Shown piece by piece: positions 58,019 through 64,000 of a stretch of 64,000 bases of DNA (its first letter is position 1; every line of letters starts with the position of its first letter). The DNA is taken from positions 1 through 64,000 of the forward strand of contig DATIIT010000001.1 of the NCBI GenBank assembly GCA_035479375.1, written 5' to 3'. Under the pieces are notes generated by a model. The model saw nothing but the letters and a program-made list of their open reading frames with translations, was not told the DNA's origin and ran no database searches. The DNA comes from PMNU01 sp035479375 (GTDB lineage Bacteria > Patescibacteriota > Saccharimonadia > Saccharimonadales > UBA4665). A program made the translations under genes and the position numbers.

Positions 58019-58681
58019 CTAGCCAGCAGCCCACCGGGCATCCACGGGATCCACTAAAACGGCCTCCCAGCTGAAGCGGGCCTGCTCGCCCACGTCTGCC
58101 AACAGCAAGGCGGCACCTGGCGCAGGCACCCAGGGGACATTGGCATGCCGGTTCATGTCGAGCGCGGAGCCTACAACAACACAGCCCAGCTCTTCCGGCG
58201 GCAGCCTAAGCTGCCTGGAGGTAGCCTCCGCCGCCCTTGCCAGGGACAACAGCCACTGGCCAGAACCTTCGCGCTCAGGCTGCAGCGGAACTGCACGGCT
58301 GCCAACCTCACTCCCTAGTGAAGCCGTAAGGGCGTTAGCCGTTTCAAGCATTGTACCGCGGCTGTCACTGCCGGTGCTCAGGAGAGCTACAACCCCTATT
58401 GGCACCTCACGGCCGAACCTCGCCAGCACCGCGCCACTAACGCGGTCCGCGTTTCGCCCAACCTGGATTCCTTTGAAGTTGTTCACCAGGAATAGGCGGC
58501 CGGCGTATGGCCCGAGCCGGTCTGCGCAAGCGCGGCGGTGTTCATAAGCACGGGCTGCCTTGGCGGCGTCCTCGGCTTCAGCTGCGGCTTTGGCCGCGGC
58601 GAGGGTTGCGCCGGGATCCACAGCAGGCGCGAGAAGCGCATCTCTTATCCGTCGCAAATGGCGGGCGCCTGGAAATTCCAT
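58019..58681 (-). CDS. Hypothetical protein
   Basis: 220 residues, soluble, Ala-rich helix at about 25-50, then beta/alpha (GRLFLVNNFKGIQVGRNADR, abbreviated; PIGVVALLSTGSDSRGT). No known domain. TATAAT (58688-58693, minus) ends six bases before the ATG, so it is a leaderless gene. It is convergent with the kinase gene. Confidence 0.55.
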   Translation of the reverse strand: MEFPGARHLRRIRDALLAPAVDPGATLAAAKAAAEAEDAAKAARAYEHRRACADRLGPYAGRLFLVNNFKGIQVGRNADRVSGAVLARFGREVPIGVVALLSTGSDSRGTMLETANALTASLGSEVGSRAVPLQPEREGSGQWLLSLARAAEATSRQLRLPPEELGCVVVGSALDMNRHANVPWVPAPGAALLLADVGEQARFSWEAVLVDPVDARWAAG

Positions 58682-58742
58682 GTGCTAATTATATAATATA
58701 ACTGCTCCTTTTTCTTAATAAAGCATTTAGATGGCTGTAGGC

Positions 58743-59165
58743 CTACGGCTGCCGAAACCAGTGACTGAGCATTGATGGATGCACCATTTTAATGCCTTCG
58801 TATTCCTTCAAGTCAAGTAAGTCTTTGTCAAAAGCGGCCACAACATGAGCTTTTGCTTCAACGGCGCACTCTAAAATTTTGTTGTCGTCCGCGTCACGCA
58901 CAACGGTAAGTTTTTGCCTAGGATATACTACCGCAGCGACCCGACGAATATCTAGGATAACTTTAACGACTTCTTCTCTCTCGAAGCCGAACTTATCTTC
59001 TAGCTCATTCTGCACCTCAAGCAAAATGGCCTCAGAGGTTAAAAGCTCATAGCCAAATAGCTTAGAGCCTTTTCCGACTAAGTAGCTTCGCGCGAAACCG
59101 TCTTTCAAGGCCGCAGCAATATAGAAGCCGGTGTCTGGCACTATTCTAAGTTTTGGATTTTGCAT
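58743..59165 (-). CDS. PIN-domain toxin
   Basis: 140 residues from the ATG at 59163-59165, inside the last codons of the antitoxin gene (20-base overlap). PIN ribonuclease fold with acidic residues in VPDTGFYIAA, SEAILLEVQNEL, RDADDNKILECA and AAFDKDLLDL. The DTN-type first motif reads DTG. VapC-like toxins cut RNA. It forms a type II toxin-antitoxin pair with the upstream gene. Confidence 0.85.
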   Translation of the reverse strand: MQNPKLRIVPDTGFYIAAALKDGFARSYLVGKGSKLFGYELLTSEAILLEVQNELEDKFGFEREEVVKVILDIRRVAAVVYPRQKLTVVRDADDNKILECAVEAKAHVVAAFDKDLLDLKEYEGIKMVHPSMLSHWFRQP

Positions 59166-59370
59166 ATGCAACAATGTCGTCTTCGGTGTGCAATCCGAGT
59201 TTCTCTAGGAGCGGGGCTGCTTTGGCCTGCATCTCTTCCAAACTATTCTCTAATCGCGCACGAGCGTACAAGGATCGGACGATGTCACTTCGTGACACCT
59301 TAGACTGTTTGGCCAATACTTCAATACCCTCGGCTGTTTCTTCATCAAGTGAATAACTGACTGTTTTCAT
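59146..59370 (-). CDS. Ribbon-helix-helix antitoxin
   Basis: 74 residues from the ATG at 59368-59370. N-terminal ribbon-helix-helix (KTVSYSLDEETAEGIEVLA, then SRSDIVRSLY) of the CopG/MetJ type, acidic C-terminal part that would bind the PIN toxin. The leader is very short. Low overall GC compared with the genes before 58 kb. Confidence 0.85.
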   Translation of the reverse strand: MKTVSYSLDEETAEGIEVLAKQSKVSRSDIVRSLYARARLENSLEEMQAKAAPLLEKLGLHTEDDIVAYAKSKT

Positions 59371-59478
59371 ACTTTCTATCCTAATAGCCACTCTATTATT
59401 TGCCAATAGTTTTTCTATTAAGTTCTAGTTAGTGCGTAACCACACACGGTGTTCGAAGTGCGTCCCGTCAAAACAAAA

Positions 59479-59684
59479 CAGACCAGTTAGTTGAACACTA
59501 ATTCCGGCCTGTTTGTAGGTGTTTTACTGATGTAAAAACTTCAAAGTCGCTATTGGTGCACCAGGTCTCAAAAAACTTTCACCTCATCACCTTAGAAATA
59601 GTTCGTTGGAGGGAGATACTGGCGGTGCCATATCAGGAGTACCTGATTCGACGCGGTAACTCTCGGGAGTTACAATTACACTAA
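59479..59684. repeat. Mosaic repeat site 1
   Basis: Left part (59479-59563): hairpin 59479-59511 acting as a minus-strand terminator, a second small hairpin and TTGGTGCACC. It matches site 2 (61239-61319) over about 80 bases. Right part (59556-59684) matches site 3 (62123-62224) over about 90 bases and encodes a plus-strand fragment LVHQVSKNFHLI then RWREILAVPYQEYL. The two parts meet at TTGGTGC. The rest of the 59407-59680 gap shows no other gene. Confidence 0.65.
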
Positions 59685-60367
59685 TTCAACTTAATAGTCT
59701 TGGCTATGGCGTCTACTTCCTTGTCATACCCAAGATAGTTATTGGTAGTTACAAAGCCATAGTGGTTGCCGTTGAAAAGTTCTGTATGAACAAGCACGGC
59801 CTTTTGCTTGCCAACGACTGCGTAATATAAATCGAGTCGGTTATTGTTAGTACTATCCGGCTTAATGGAGTAACGATATGCTTGGTTACCGTTAATGGTG
59901 AGGCTTGTTGGCTCGCCGCCCGTTCCTTCCAGGCCAAGCGTGCCGAACCAGTCAGGGGCACTTTGGGAGCCGGTATTGGTGAACACAGAAACTCCTACCT
60001 GGAACTGATCACCATTGGTATACCCTTCCTGTTTGAGCACCAGCGTGGTCTGATCAATACAATCAGCAACAGAAGACGTAACTGCCTTGCCGCATCCAGC
60101 ATAAGTCTTCTGTGCGCCAGTCAAGGCAATCCAGTCTTCGGGTAGAGTAAACGTCACTGCCCCATTATTGAGTGACTCTACTTCGGCCTTCGAGGTCGAA
60201 CTCGTAGACTTGTCCTGAGAGCTTGAGCTTACTTTAGTAGTGGCCGGCTCACCTGACGTGCCGGCACGGTGCCATACATACCAGCCAGCGCCGCCTAGAA
60301 GTACTAGAACAAGTACAACAAGCAGCGCTTCGACTGCAGTAAAACCTCTTTGATTGGCGCTTCTCAT
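59681..60367 (-). CDS. Type IV pilin-like secreted protein
   Basis: 228 residues. A prepilin signature QRGFTAVEALLVVLVLVLL lies at residues 6-24 (cleavage after Gly-8, Glu-13 at +5), followed by a hydrophobic helix and a Ser/Thr-rich linker; the C-terminal 160 residues form an unknown domain with two Cys. It could be a minor pilin or another exported protein that uses prepilin peptidase. AGGGGC and TATAAT (60385-60390, minus) precede it. No other pilin gene is nearby. Confidence 0.7.
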   Translation of the reverse strand: MRSANQRGFTAVEALLVVLVLVLLGGAGWYVWHRAGTSGEPATTKVSSSSQDKSTSSTSKAEVESLNNGAVTFTLPEDWIALTGAQKTYAGCGKAVTSSVADCIDQTTLVLKQEGYTNGDQFQVGVSVFTNTGSQSAPDWFGTLGLEGTGGEPTSLTINGNQAYRYSIKPDSTNNNRLDLYYAVVGKQKAVLVHTELFNGNHYGFVTTNNYLGYDKEVDAIAKTIKLN

Positions 60368-60479
60368 GTTTTATGCCCCTTAAAATTATAATCTTGCCTT
60401 GAGTATAAACCACTTGAGGCAATCGAGCAAAAGGAAGCTTACACCCAATTCTACGGATATAACAGCCAAAATAAAAGCA

Positions 60480-60560
60480 CATCAATCGATACGCTTCTCT
60501 GTTGTTCAATTTGGTGCGCTTGATGCACTTTGTTTCGAACACCTTTTGGGGTGGCTAGAT
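60480..60560. repeat. Mosaic repeat site 4
   Basis: The block 60505-60556, starting GTTCAATTTGGTGCG, is nearly identical to 62939-62988 (site 5). Before it an A/T-rich flank resembles the 3' flank of tRNA-Leu (35806-35820). The plus strand after GTGC reads VRLMHFVSNTFWGG then stop. The rest of 60368-60602 holds no clear gene. Confidence 0.6.
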
Positions 60561-60602
60561 CAGTTGGCGCGTATGGACGCCCGCCCTCAGTGAATTGCAA
60601 GC

Positions 60603-60863
60603 CTATTCGTATATATTGCGGCGATGCCCAACTTTAGTCACCTGGACTATTTTGATAGTCTCTTCGATGACGTATAGGATTCTGTAATTCCCTTGTCTGG
60701 CCCGGTACTCCTCGCGGCCTGACAGCTTTTTTGACCATGATGGACGAGGATTATCCTCAAGAGATTTAATACGGCCCATTATTTTCTGCGCATCGGCTTT
60801 AGGTATCTTAGCTAAATCCTTGCGTATAACGCTGGGTAATATTTGGACGTTATAGTACGCCAC
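60603..60863 (-). CDS. RelE/ParE-family toxin
   Basis: 86 residues, typical length. Pattern YNVQILPSVIRKDLAKIPK, then LSGREEYRARQGNYRILYVIEE and VTKVGHRRNIYE, abbreviated; basic residues at the RelE catalytic positions (Arg and Lys/His-Arg) are present. It would cut mRNA on the ribosome. It overlaps its antitoxin gene by 14 bases. Confidence 0.92.
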   Translation of the reverse strand: MAYYNVQILPSVIRKDLAKIPKADAQKIMGRIKSLEDNPRPSWSKKLSGREEYRARQGNYRILYVIEETIKIVQVTKVGHRRNIYE

Positions 60864-61080
60864 TTGTCTTTAGCTCTTGCAGGGCGGATTCATAGGACAG
60901 GGGTGTTTCTTTTTTAGCCAGCCGTGAGCGGATAGTCGTAATGTCATCCAGATCCTCGGCCAGCTGAGCTTGGAGGGCGTCGTTCATAAGACCAGAAATA
61001 GTCTGCCCAGTTTCAACTGCGCGCATTTTCAAGGTCTTGTACATCTTTGAATCCAGATATAGCGTAGCTTTTGTTGTCAT
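60850..61080 (-). CDS. RelB-like antitoxin
   Basis: 76 residues: ribbon-helix-helix start TTKATLYLDSKMYKTLKMRAVE, abbreviated, ISGLMNDAL helix and an acidic tail. It pairs with the RelE-type toxin. The promoter has TTGACA, 17 bases and TAAAAT, ending six bases before the ATG, with a palindrome between the two boxes for self-repression. Confidence 0.9.
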   Translation of the reverse strand: MTTKATLYLDSKMYKTLKMRAVETGQTISGLMNDALQAQLAEDLDDITTIRSRLAKKETPLSYESALQELKTSGVL

Positions 61081-61086
61081 ATCACC

Positions 61087-61115
61087 ATTTTACCGTCATG
61101 ACGTCATACTGTCAA
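61087..61115 (-). promoter_or_regulatory. relBE-type promoter with operator palindrome
   Basis: Minus strand TTGACA (61110-61115), 17 bases, TAAAAT (61087-61092). The 10-bp palindrome ATGACGTCAT (61098-61107) lies in the spacer, where a bound antitoxin dimer would block RNA polymerase. The mRNA appears leaderless. Confidence 0.7.
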
Positions 61116-61238
61116 TCGTTTACAGCGCAATACTAGCACCAAGGTATGCCCGCAGGCTGGATAACTACAACCTTCTTCATGTTCTAATCATACCTTACGA
61201 ATCGGCAAGTGTTGGAGGTACGTCCGCAAATGCAAAAA

Positions 61239-61319
61239 CAGGCCGATTAGCCCAACACTAATTTCGGCCTGCTGTAGGTGTTTTACCGATGTAAAAACTT
61301 CAATGTCCCATTTGGTGCA
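61239..61319. repeat. Mosaic repeat site 2
   Basis: Hairpin 61239-61271 (CAGGCCGA with TCGGCCTG, inner TTAG with CTAA) acts as terminator of the Nudix-like gene (TTTTTG follows on the minus strand). A small hairpin TTTTAC/GTAAAA and TTTGGTGCAG follow. It matches site 1 left part, then diverges right after GGTGCA. The rest of the 61081-61367 gap has no other feature. Confidence 0.6.
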
Positions 61320-61367
61320 GCATTGCAGACGCTAAGATAACCTTGCCAGAAGATATCGACGGTTCAA

Positions 61368-61919
61368 CTAAAGATATTCGACATTTGCTCGAAGGTCCTG
61401 AGCTAGCGCCAAGGCACACTGATGAAGCGCGGGATGAAAGTCAACATTAGCCAAAATGTCTGCCGGAGCCAGCCATTGCTGTTCTGTATATTCTTCATTC
61501 AGCTTGATCGATTCTGCTTCTTCGGTAGTAAGTTCGATCACCATAACAATAGACGTCGTATGCGTGCCGTGATCGGCTGGCGCATGTCGTCGTACTTTCC
61601 AGGCTGTAGAGAAGCTCGTCAGATAGCTGAAACGGTCGTGTGGAAGCTCAAGCCCAAGATCGCGTTTAGCATGTCGCGCTGCTGCAACTTCAAGTTCTTC
61701 GCCAGGACGCATACGGCCGCCAATGATCCACCAGTCAGCCTGCGGATGCCAAGCACGTTTGCCGAGCAAAATTTTACCCTCATGCACCAAAACTATGTCG
61801 AGACATGCGACAACTATTGCATCAAGAATCTGCGTATACACTCCATCGTCAACAAAGACCGGTTTGGGCGCGTAGCCTGGTTCAATGTAGCTACCAATAC
61901 GAGGATTTGGATTATTCAT
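61368..61919 (-). CDS. Nudix-fold protein with altered catalytic box
   Basis: 183 residues from the ATG at 61917-61919. The Nudix box region ADWWIIGGRMRPGEE followed by ARHAKRDLGLEL keeps the first Gly and Glu and the last Gly, but the REUXEE core reads R-H-A-K-R-D. This layout is close to GDP-mannose hydrolases, which use a modified box, more than to MutT. Substrate unknown. TACAAT (61927-61932, minus) ends seven bases before the ATG. A copy at 61925 (MSM start) is the alternative. Confidence 0.7.
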   Translation of the reverse strand: MNNPNPRIGSYIEPGYAPKPVFVDDGVYTQILDAIVVACLDIVLVHEGKILLGKRAWHPQADWWIIGGRMRPGEELEVAAARHAKRDLGLELPHDRFSYLTSFSTAWKVRRHAPADHGTHTTSIVMVIELTTEEAESIKLNEEYTEQQWLAPADILANVDFHPALHQCALALAQDLRANVEYL

Positions 61920-62086
61920 AGACATTATTGTAACACCTCAGGGGTGTAACTTAGGGGTGAGGCGAGAGAGGACTTGTGCCCATTATGCTCGTCGCGAATG
62001 CGTTCGCTCCTCGGCCAAGCAAGGAAAACTCGGACAGCCGCCGGCTATCCTCGACCCACCGGTTCAAGTATTCTCCAACAAACCAG

Positions 62087-62224
62087 AGTAAAAGCCAGAC
62101 CGACAGCCTGGCTTTTACTTTGGTGCACTATTTGGGCGAAAACTTACACCTAATCAGCGGTGAAATAGCGCGATGGAGAGATATCCTAGCTGCCCCATAT
62201 CAAGAGTATTTAATGAATAAGTAA
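62087..62224. repeat. Mosaic repeat site 3
   Basis: A 12-bp stem (62087-62098 with 62108-62119) with TTTGGTGCAC follows; this is the terminator of the metalloprotease-like gene. The right part (62123-62224) matches the right part of site 1 and encodes LVHYLGENLHLI and RWRDILAAPYQEYL on the plus strand, ending TAA. Most base changes relative to site 1 fall on third codon positions. The rest of 61926-62234 shows no convincing gene; a 249-base plus-strand frame from 61976 merely reaches this fragment. Confidence 0.6.
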
Positions 62225-62234
62225 GAGCTGGGGC

Positions 62235-62792
62235 TTACAACTGTTCTTGTTTCTGCAATCTCAGCACCATGTCTAAGCTTGCAATGCGTATGCCATGCAG
62301 CATCTCTGGGCTAAACACGCCATCGTTATGCCCAGTGATGTATGGGAACGAGCGAGCAGATATATCAAGCCCGAAATGGTCACACACAACAAATGCCGAA
62401 CCGTCAGCAATAGTCTCGCTTAAGATATGTGCTTCCATATCGTAACCGTCATCTGCGTATCTATGCCCCTGCTCATGAGCGAGTGTTGCCGTCATCTCCA
62501 AAGGAGAGCCTTGCTTTACGAAATTAGTCATCCCTGCGTACATCTGTCTACGGAGTCCTCGTTTCCCATCTTTGAGAATGTCCCCAGTAAGCTTATCGTC
62601 ATCCGCAACTACTTCTCCTAGAGACACTGCTAACGCACACATGCGAGCATATAGATTATTGTCGTCGCCTTCCAAGACTGGTATCGGCGCCTCTTTATCA
62701 AAAGCTGCGGCGGTAGCGGCTACACCTAATACTAGTTTTCTAATTCGTGGCTCAAGCTCAACAGCTAAACCAATAGAGATTCTTTCTGACAT
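62235..62792 (-). CDS. HExxH zinc metalloprotease-like protein
   Basis: 185 residues. ATLAHEQGHRYADDG at about 100-115 is a HExxH-type zinc site (AHEQGH), with a possible third ligand Glu in LSETIADGSA about 20 residues later. No signal peptide or span. It resembles ImmA/IrrE- or M48-type small peptidases, which often cleave repressors, but similarity is only at the motif. TATAGT ends four bases before the ATG. Confidence 0.6.
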   Translation of the reverse strand: MSERISIGLAVELEPRIRKLVLGVAATAAAFDKEAPIPVLEGDDNNLYARMCALAVSLGEVVADDDKLTGDILKDGKRGLRRQMYAGMTNFVKQGSPLEMTATLAHEQGHRYADDGYDMEAHILSETIADGSAFVVCDHFGLDISARSFPYITGHNDGVFSPEMLHGIRIASLDMVLRLQKQEQL

Positions 62793-62899
62793 ATTTACTA
62801 TATTATAAAACTTTAGACTTGTTTGTTCAACCTATGGGGAGGCTTTTGTGTAGATGGGACTTACACCCCACATTACGGGGGTAAGATTTATTAGCCGAA

Positions 62900-62990
62900 A
62901 ATAAAAAGACGAGTCATACGACTCGCCTTATCTGTTATTCATTGTGGTGCACTTGACGCACTTTGTTTCGAACACCTTTTGGGGTGGCTG
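62900..62990. repeat. Mosaic repeat site 5
   Basis: Hairpin CGAGTC/GACTCG (62910-62925) followed on the minus strand by TTTTTATTTT, then a block 62939-62988 nearly identical to 60505-60556 (site 4). The gap 62793-63062 holds no gene apart from this and the promoter-like TATAAT at about 63050. Confidence 0.6.
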
Positions 62991-63062
62991 AGTTTAATGA
63001 CCCCATTATTTGACGCTGCGCCATAATAGCTAAAACATTGACATTATATTATAATAATAAAA

Positions 63063-63800
63063 ATGACCAGCCGATTACGCATTGCAACCTTCAACACTTT
63101 GGCTGATTCATACACTGGATATGGTGACTATCGCCATGCGCCTAAAGGCTTGATGCAACCTGGCGCTCGAATAGAAAGACTTATCAGGTTAGTTTCCGCC
63201 CTGAATGCTGACGTAGTCGGCTTGCAAGAAGTGGAAGAACCGCTTGCAGAAAAGCTGAGCGACAGTGGATGGCAAACTAAGTGGAGTCAAAAAGAGGGCG
63301 CCCCCGACGGCTGCCTCACCCTGGTAGGAAATGGCCTTGCGATTGAAAGTTTTGACGCGGTGCACTTCAGTGACGGCTCGGGCCACGTTGCGCAGCTCAT
63401 AAAAGTAGGCGGCATTGCCATAGCTAATACGCACATAAAATGGGATATGCCGAACCGCATTGCCCAGGTTAAAGAGCTAGTCGCGAAGATTCCCGCCAAA
63501 CTCGAGCCTCACGCCGTGCTACTGGGTGACTTCAATGACCGGCCAGGCGAGCCGGCAAGGAGGTTAGTCGCTCAAGCGGATTTTCAAAATCTCCTACCAG
63601 ATGATATGCCCACAGCTTATATCGCCAATCGCGAAGGGCCGGCATCAATAGACCTACTTGCCGTCCGCGGATTGCACGCGGAACTAGTAGCCGTCGATCT
63701 CGGGGGAGACTTTGACATACGAGAAATCCCCAGTAACCGTTGCCCGTCTGATCATATCCCTATTGTGGCGGAGGTTGCCCTGCCACAAACAAACGGTTGA
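63063..63800 (+). CDS. Endonuclease/exonuclease/phosphatase family protein
   Basis: 245 residues. EEP fold motifs in order: RIATFNTLADSY, VGLQEVEEPL (metal Glu), IANTHIKWDM, VLLGDFNDRP and CPSDHIPIVAEV (final Asp-His). It could be a nuclease or a phosphodiesterase; the closest type is a short Mg2+-dependent phosphodiesterase. TTGACA and TATAAT stretches lie just before the ATG, with no ribosome site. It is the only plus-strand gene next to the cassette region. Confidence 0.88.
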   Translation: MTSRLRIATFNTLADSYTGYGDYRHAPKGLMQPGARIERLIRLVSALNADVVGLQEVEEPLAEKLSDSGWQTKWSQKEGAPDGCLTLVGNGLAIESFDAVHFSDGSGHVAQLIKVGGIAIANTHIKWDMPNRIAQVKELVAKIPAKLEPHAVLLGDFNDRPGEPARRLVAQADFQNLLPDDMPTAYIANREGPASIDLLAVRGLHAELVAVDLGGDFDIREIPSNRCPSDHIPIVAEVALPQTNG

Positions 63801-63833
63801 ATATGAGCGTTCAAACCTTTCCCTTATCCCGCT

Positions 63834-64000
63834 TTAGCTGCGTCCTAGGGGAGAATTGTATGTAATATCATGGATGCCGCACGGGTCAATTAGCCTACCT
63901 ACTGCCTCTGCAACTATTTCCGAGGAGAGTTGACGATGTTCGTTAGGCCGAATCAACAAAACTGTGCCAGCTTCGGTGTTGCGCGTAATAGTCGCCGAGT
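63834..64000 (-). CDS. Partial CDS, C-terminal end of an unknown protein
   Basis: The minus strand is open from the window edge to TAA at 63834-63836 (55 codons), reading for example VLLIRPNEHRQLSSEIVAEAV. The product is soluble and otherwise unknown. The start lies beyond the window. The C-terminus looks compact, with a possible Ile/Thr-rich strand. Confidence 0.5.
   Translation of the reverse strand, partial: SATITRNTEAGTVLLIRPNEHRQLSSEIVAEAVGRLIDPCGIHDITYNSPLGRS

Noticed and set aside
60505..62988. Partial tRNA genes at repeat sites 4 and 5
   Set aside because: TTCGAAA and the GCACCA end suggest a T-arm and acceptor, but the flanking stems do not pair and the spacing to the 3' end is too long.
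59479..62990. Integron attC sites
   Set aside because: Only GCCCAAC/GTTGGGC in one loop fits the R-box consensus; no paired R and L boxes and no integron integrase are visible in the window.
1..64000. CRISPR array, rRNA operon or insertion sequence
   Set aside because: No regularly spaced identical repeats, rRNA-like blocks or transposase frames with terminal inverted repeats were found by eye.

Overview
The window is a gene-dense, mostly GC-rich bacterial chromosome segment that looks like a Candidate Phyla Radiation (Patescibacteria) genome, most likely Saccharibacteria or a close relative; the phylum is an inference. Reasons: short gene versions (an alanyl-tRNA synthetase of about 631 residues without the C-terminal domain), a PilM/FtsA-like ATPase next to a large single-pass protein, large secreted proteins of unknown function, Met- and Cys-related genes without full pathways, and no respiratory chain. 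Actinobacterial-type domains (WhiB, G5 plus excalibur, YHYH) suggest exchange with actinobacterial neighbours.

Layout. 0-8.2 kb: mltG, ruvX, a large membrane protein and pilM/ftsA-like on the minus strand, then yggT, a membrane protein, a GNAT-like protein and alaS. 8.2-11.2 kb: low-complexity protein, GGDEF protein, mnmA. 11.3-17.1 kb: a cell-surface locus (PKD protein, WxL/DUF916-like protein, three secreted beta-rich proteins). 17.1-18.8 kb: membrane repeat protein and an XRE regulator. 18.8-25.1 kb: F1 ATP synthase genes plus subunit b, without a and c, headed by an unusual membrane protein. 25.2-34.1 kb: iscS-like, tatD, glycosyltransferase, metG, a membrane sigma-region-4 protein, Nudix and MFS genes. 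34.2-38.9 kb: broken lipoprotein, toxin-antitoxin remnant, methyltransferase, tRNA-Leu, tRNA-Cys and trehalase. 38.9-47.6 kb: CDF transporter, MOSC protein, homocysteine S-methyltransferase behind a methionine-rich leader, a WhiB-tailed regulator, YHYH and G5-excalibur proteins, and an AAA/TOPRIM-like defence candidate. 47.6-58.7 kb: ackA and xfp, VKOR, a Crp/Fnr regulator and small metabolic genes. 58.7-63 kb: an AT-richer, cassette-like stretch of toxin-antitoxin pairs and single genes on the minus strand, separated by mosaic repeats.

How the genes fit together. Trehalase, phosphoketolase, acetate kinase and an Ldh_2-type dehydrogenase suggest sugar fermentation, with the F1 enzyme coupling ATP to a membrane gradient if its a and c subunits lie elsewhere. 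A perfect CRP-type palindrome between ackA and the VKOR gene, close to a crp/fnr gene, suggests joint control of fermentation and disulfide formation.

The two strongest observations are regulatory. First, the 5' leader of the homocysteine S-methyltransferase gene has all parts of a ribosome-mediated attenuator: consensus promoter, a 12-codon reading frame with four Met codons, mutually exclusive stems and an intrinsic terminator. Second, at least 15 genes have a -10 hexamer ending only 5-8 bases before the start codon, so leaderless transcription appears to be common in this organism.
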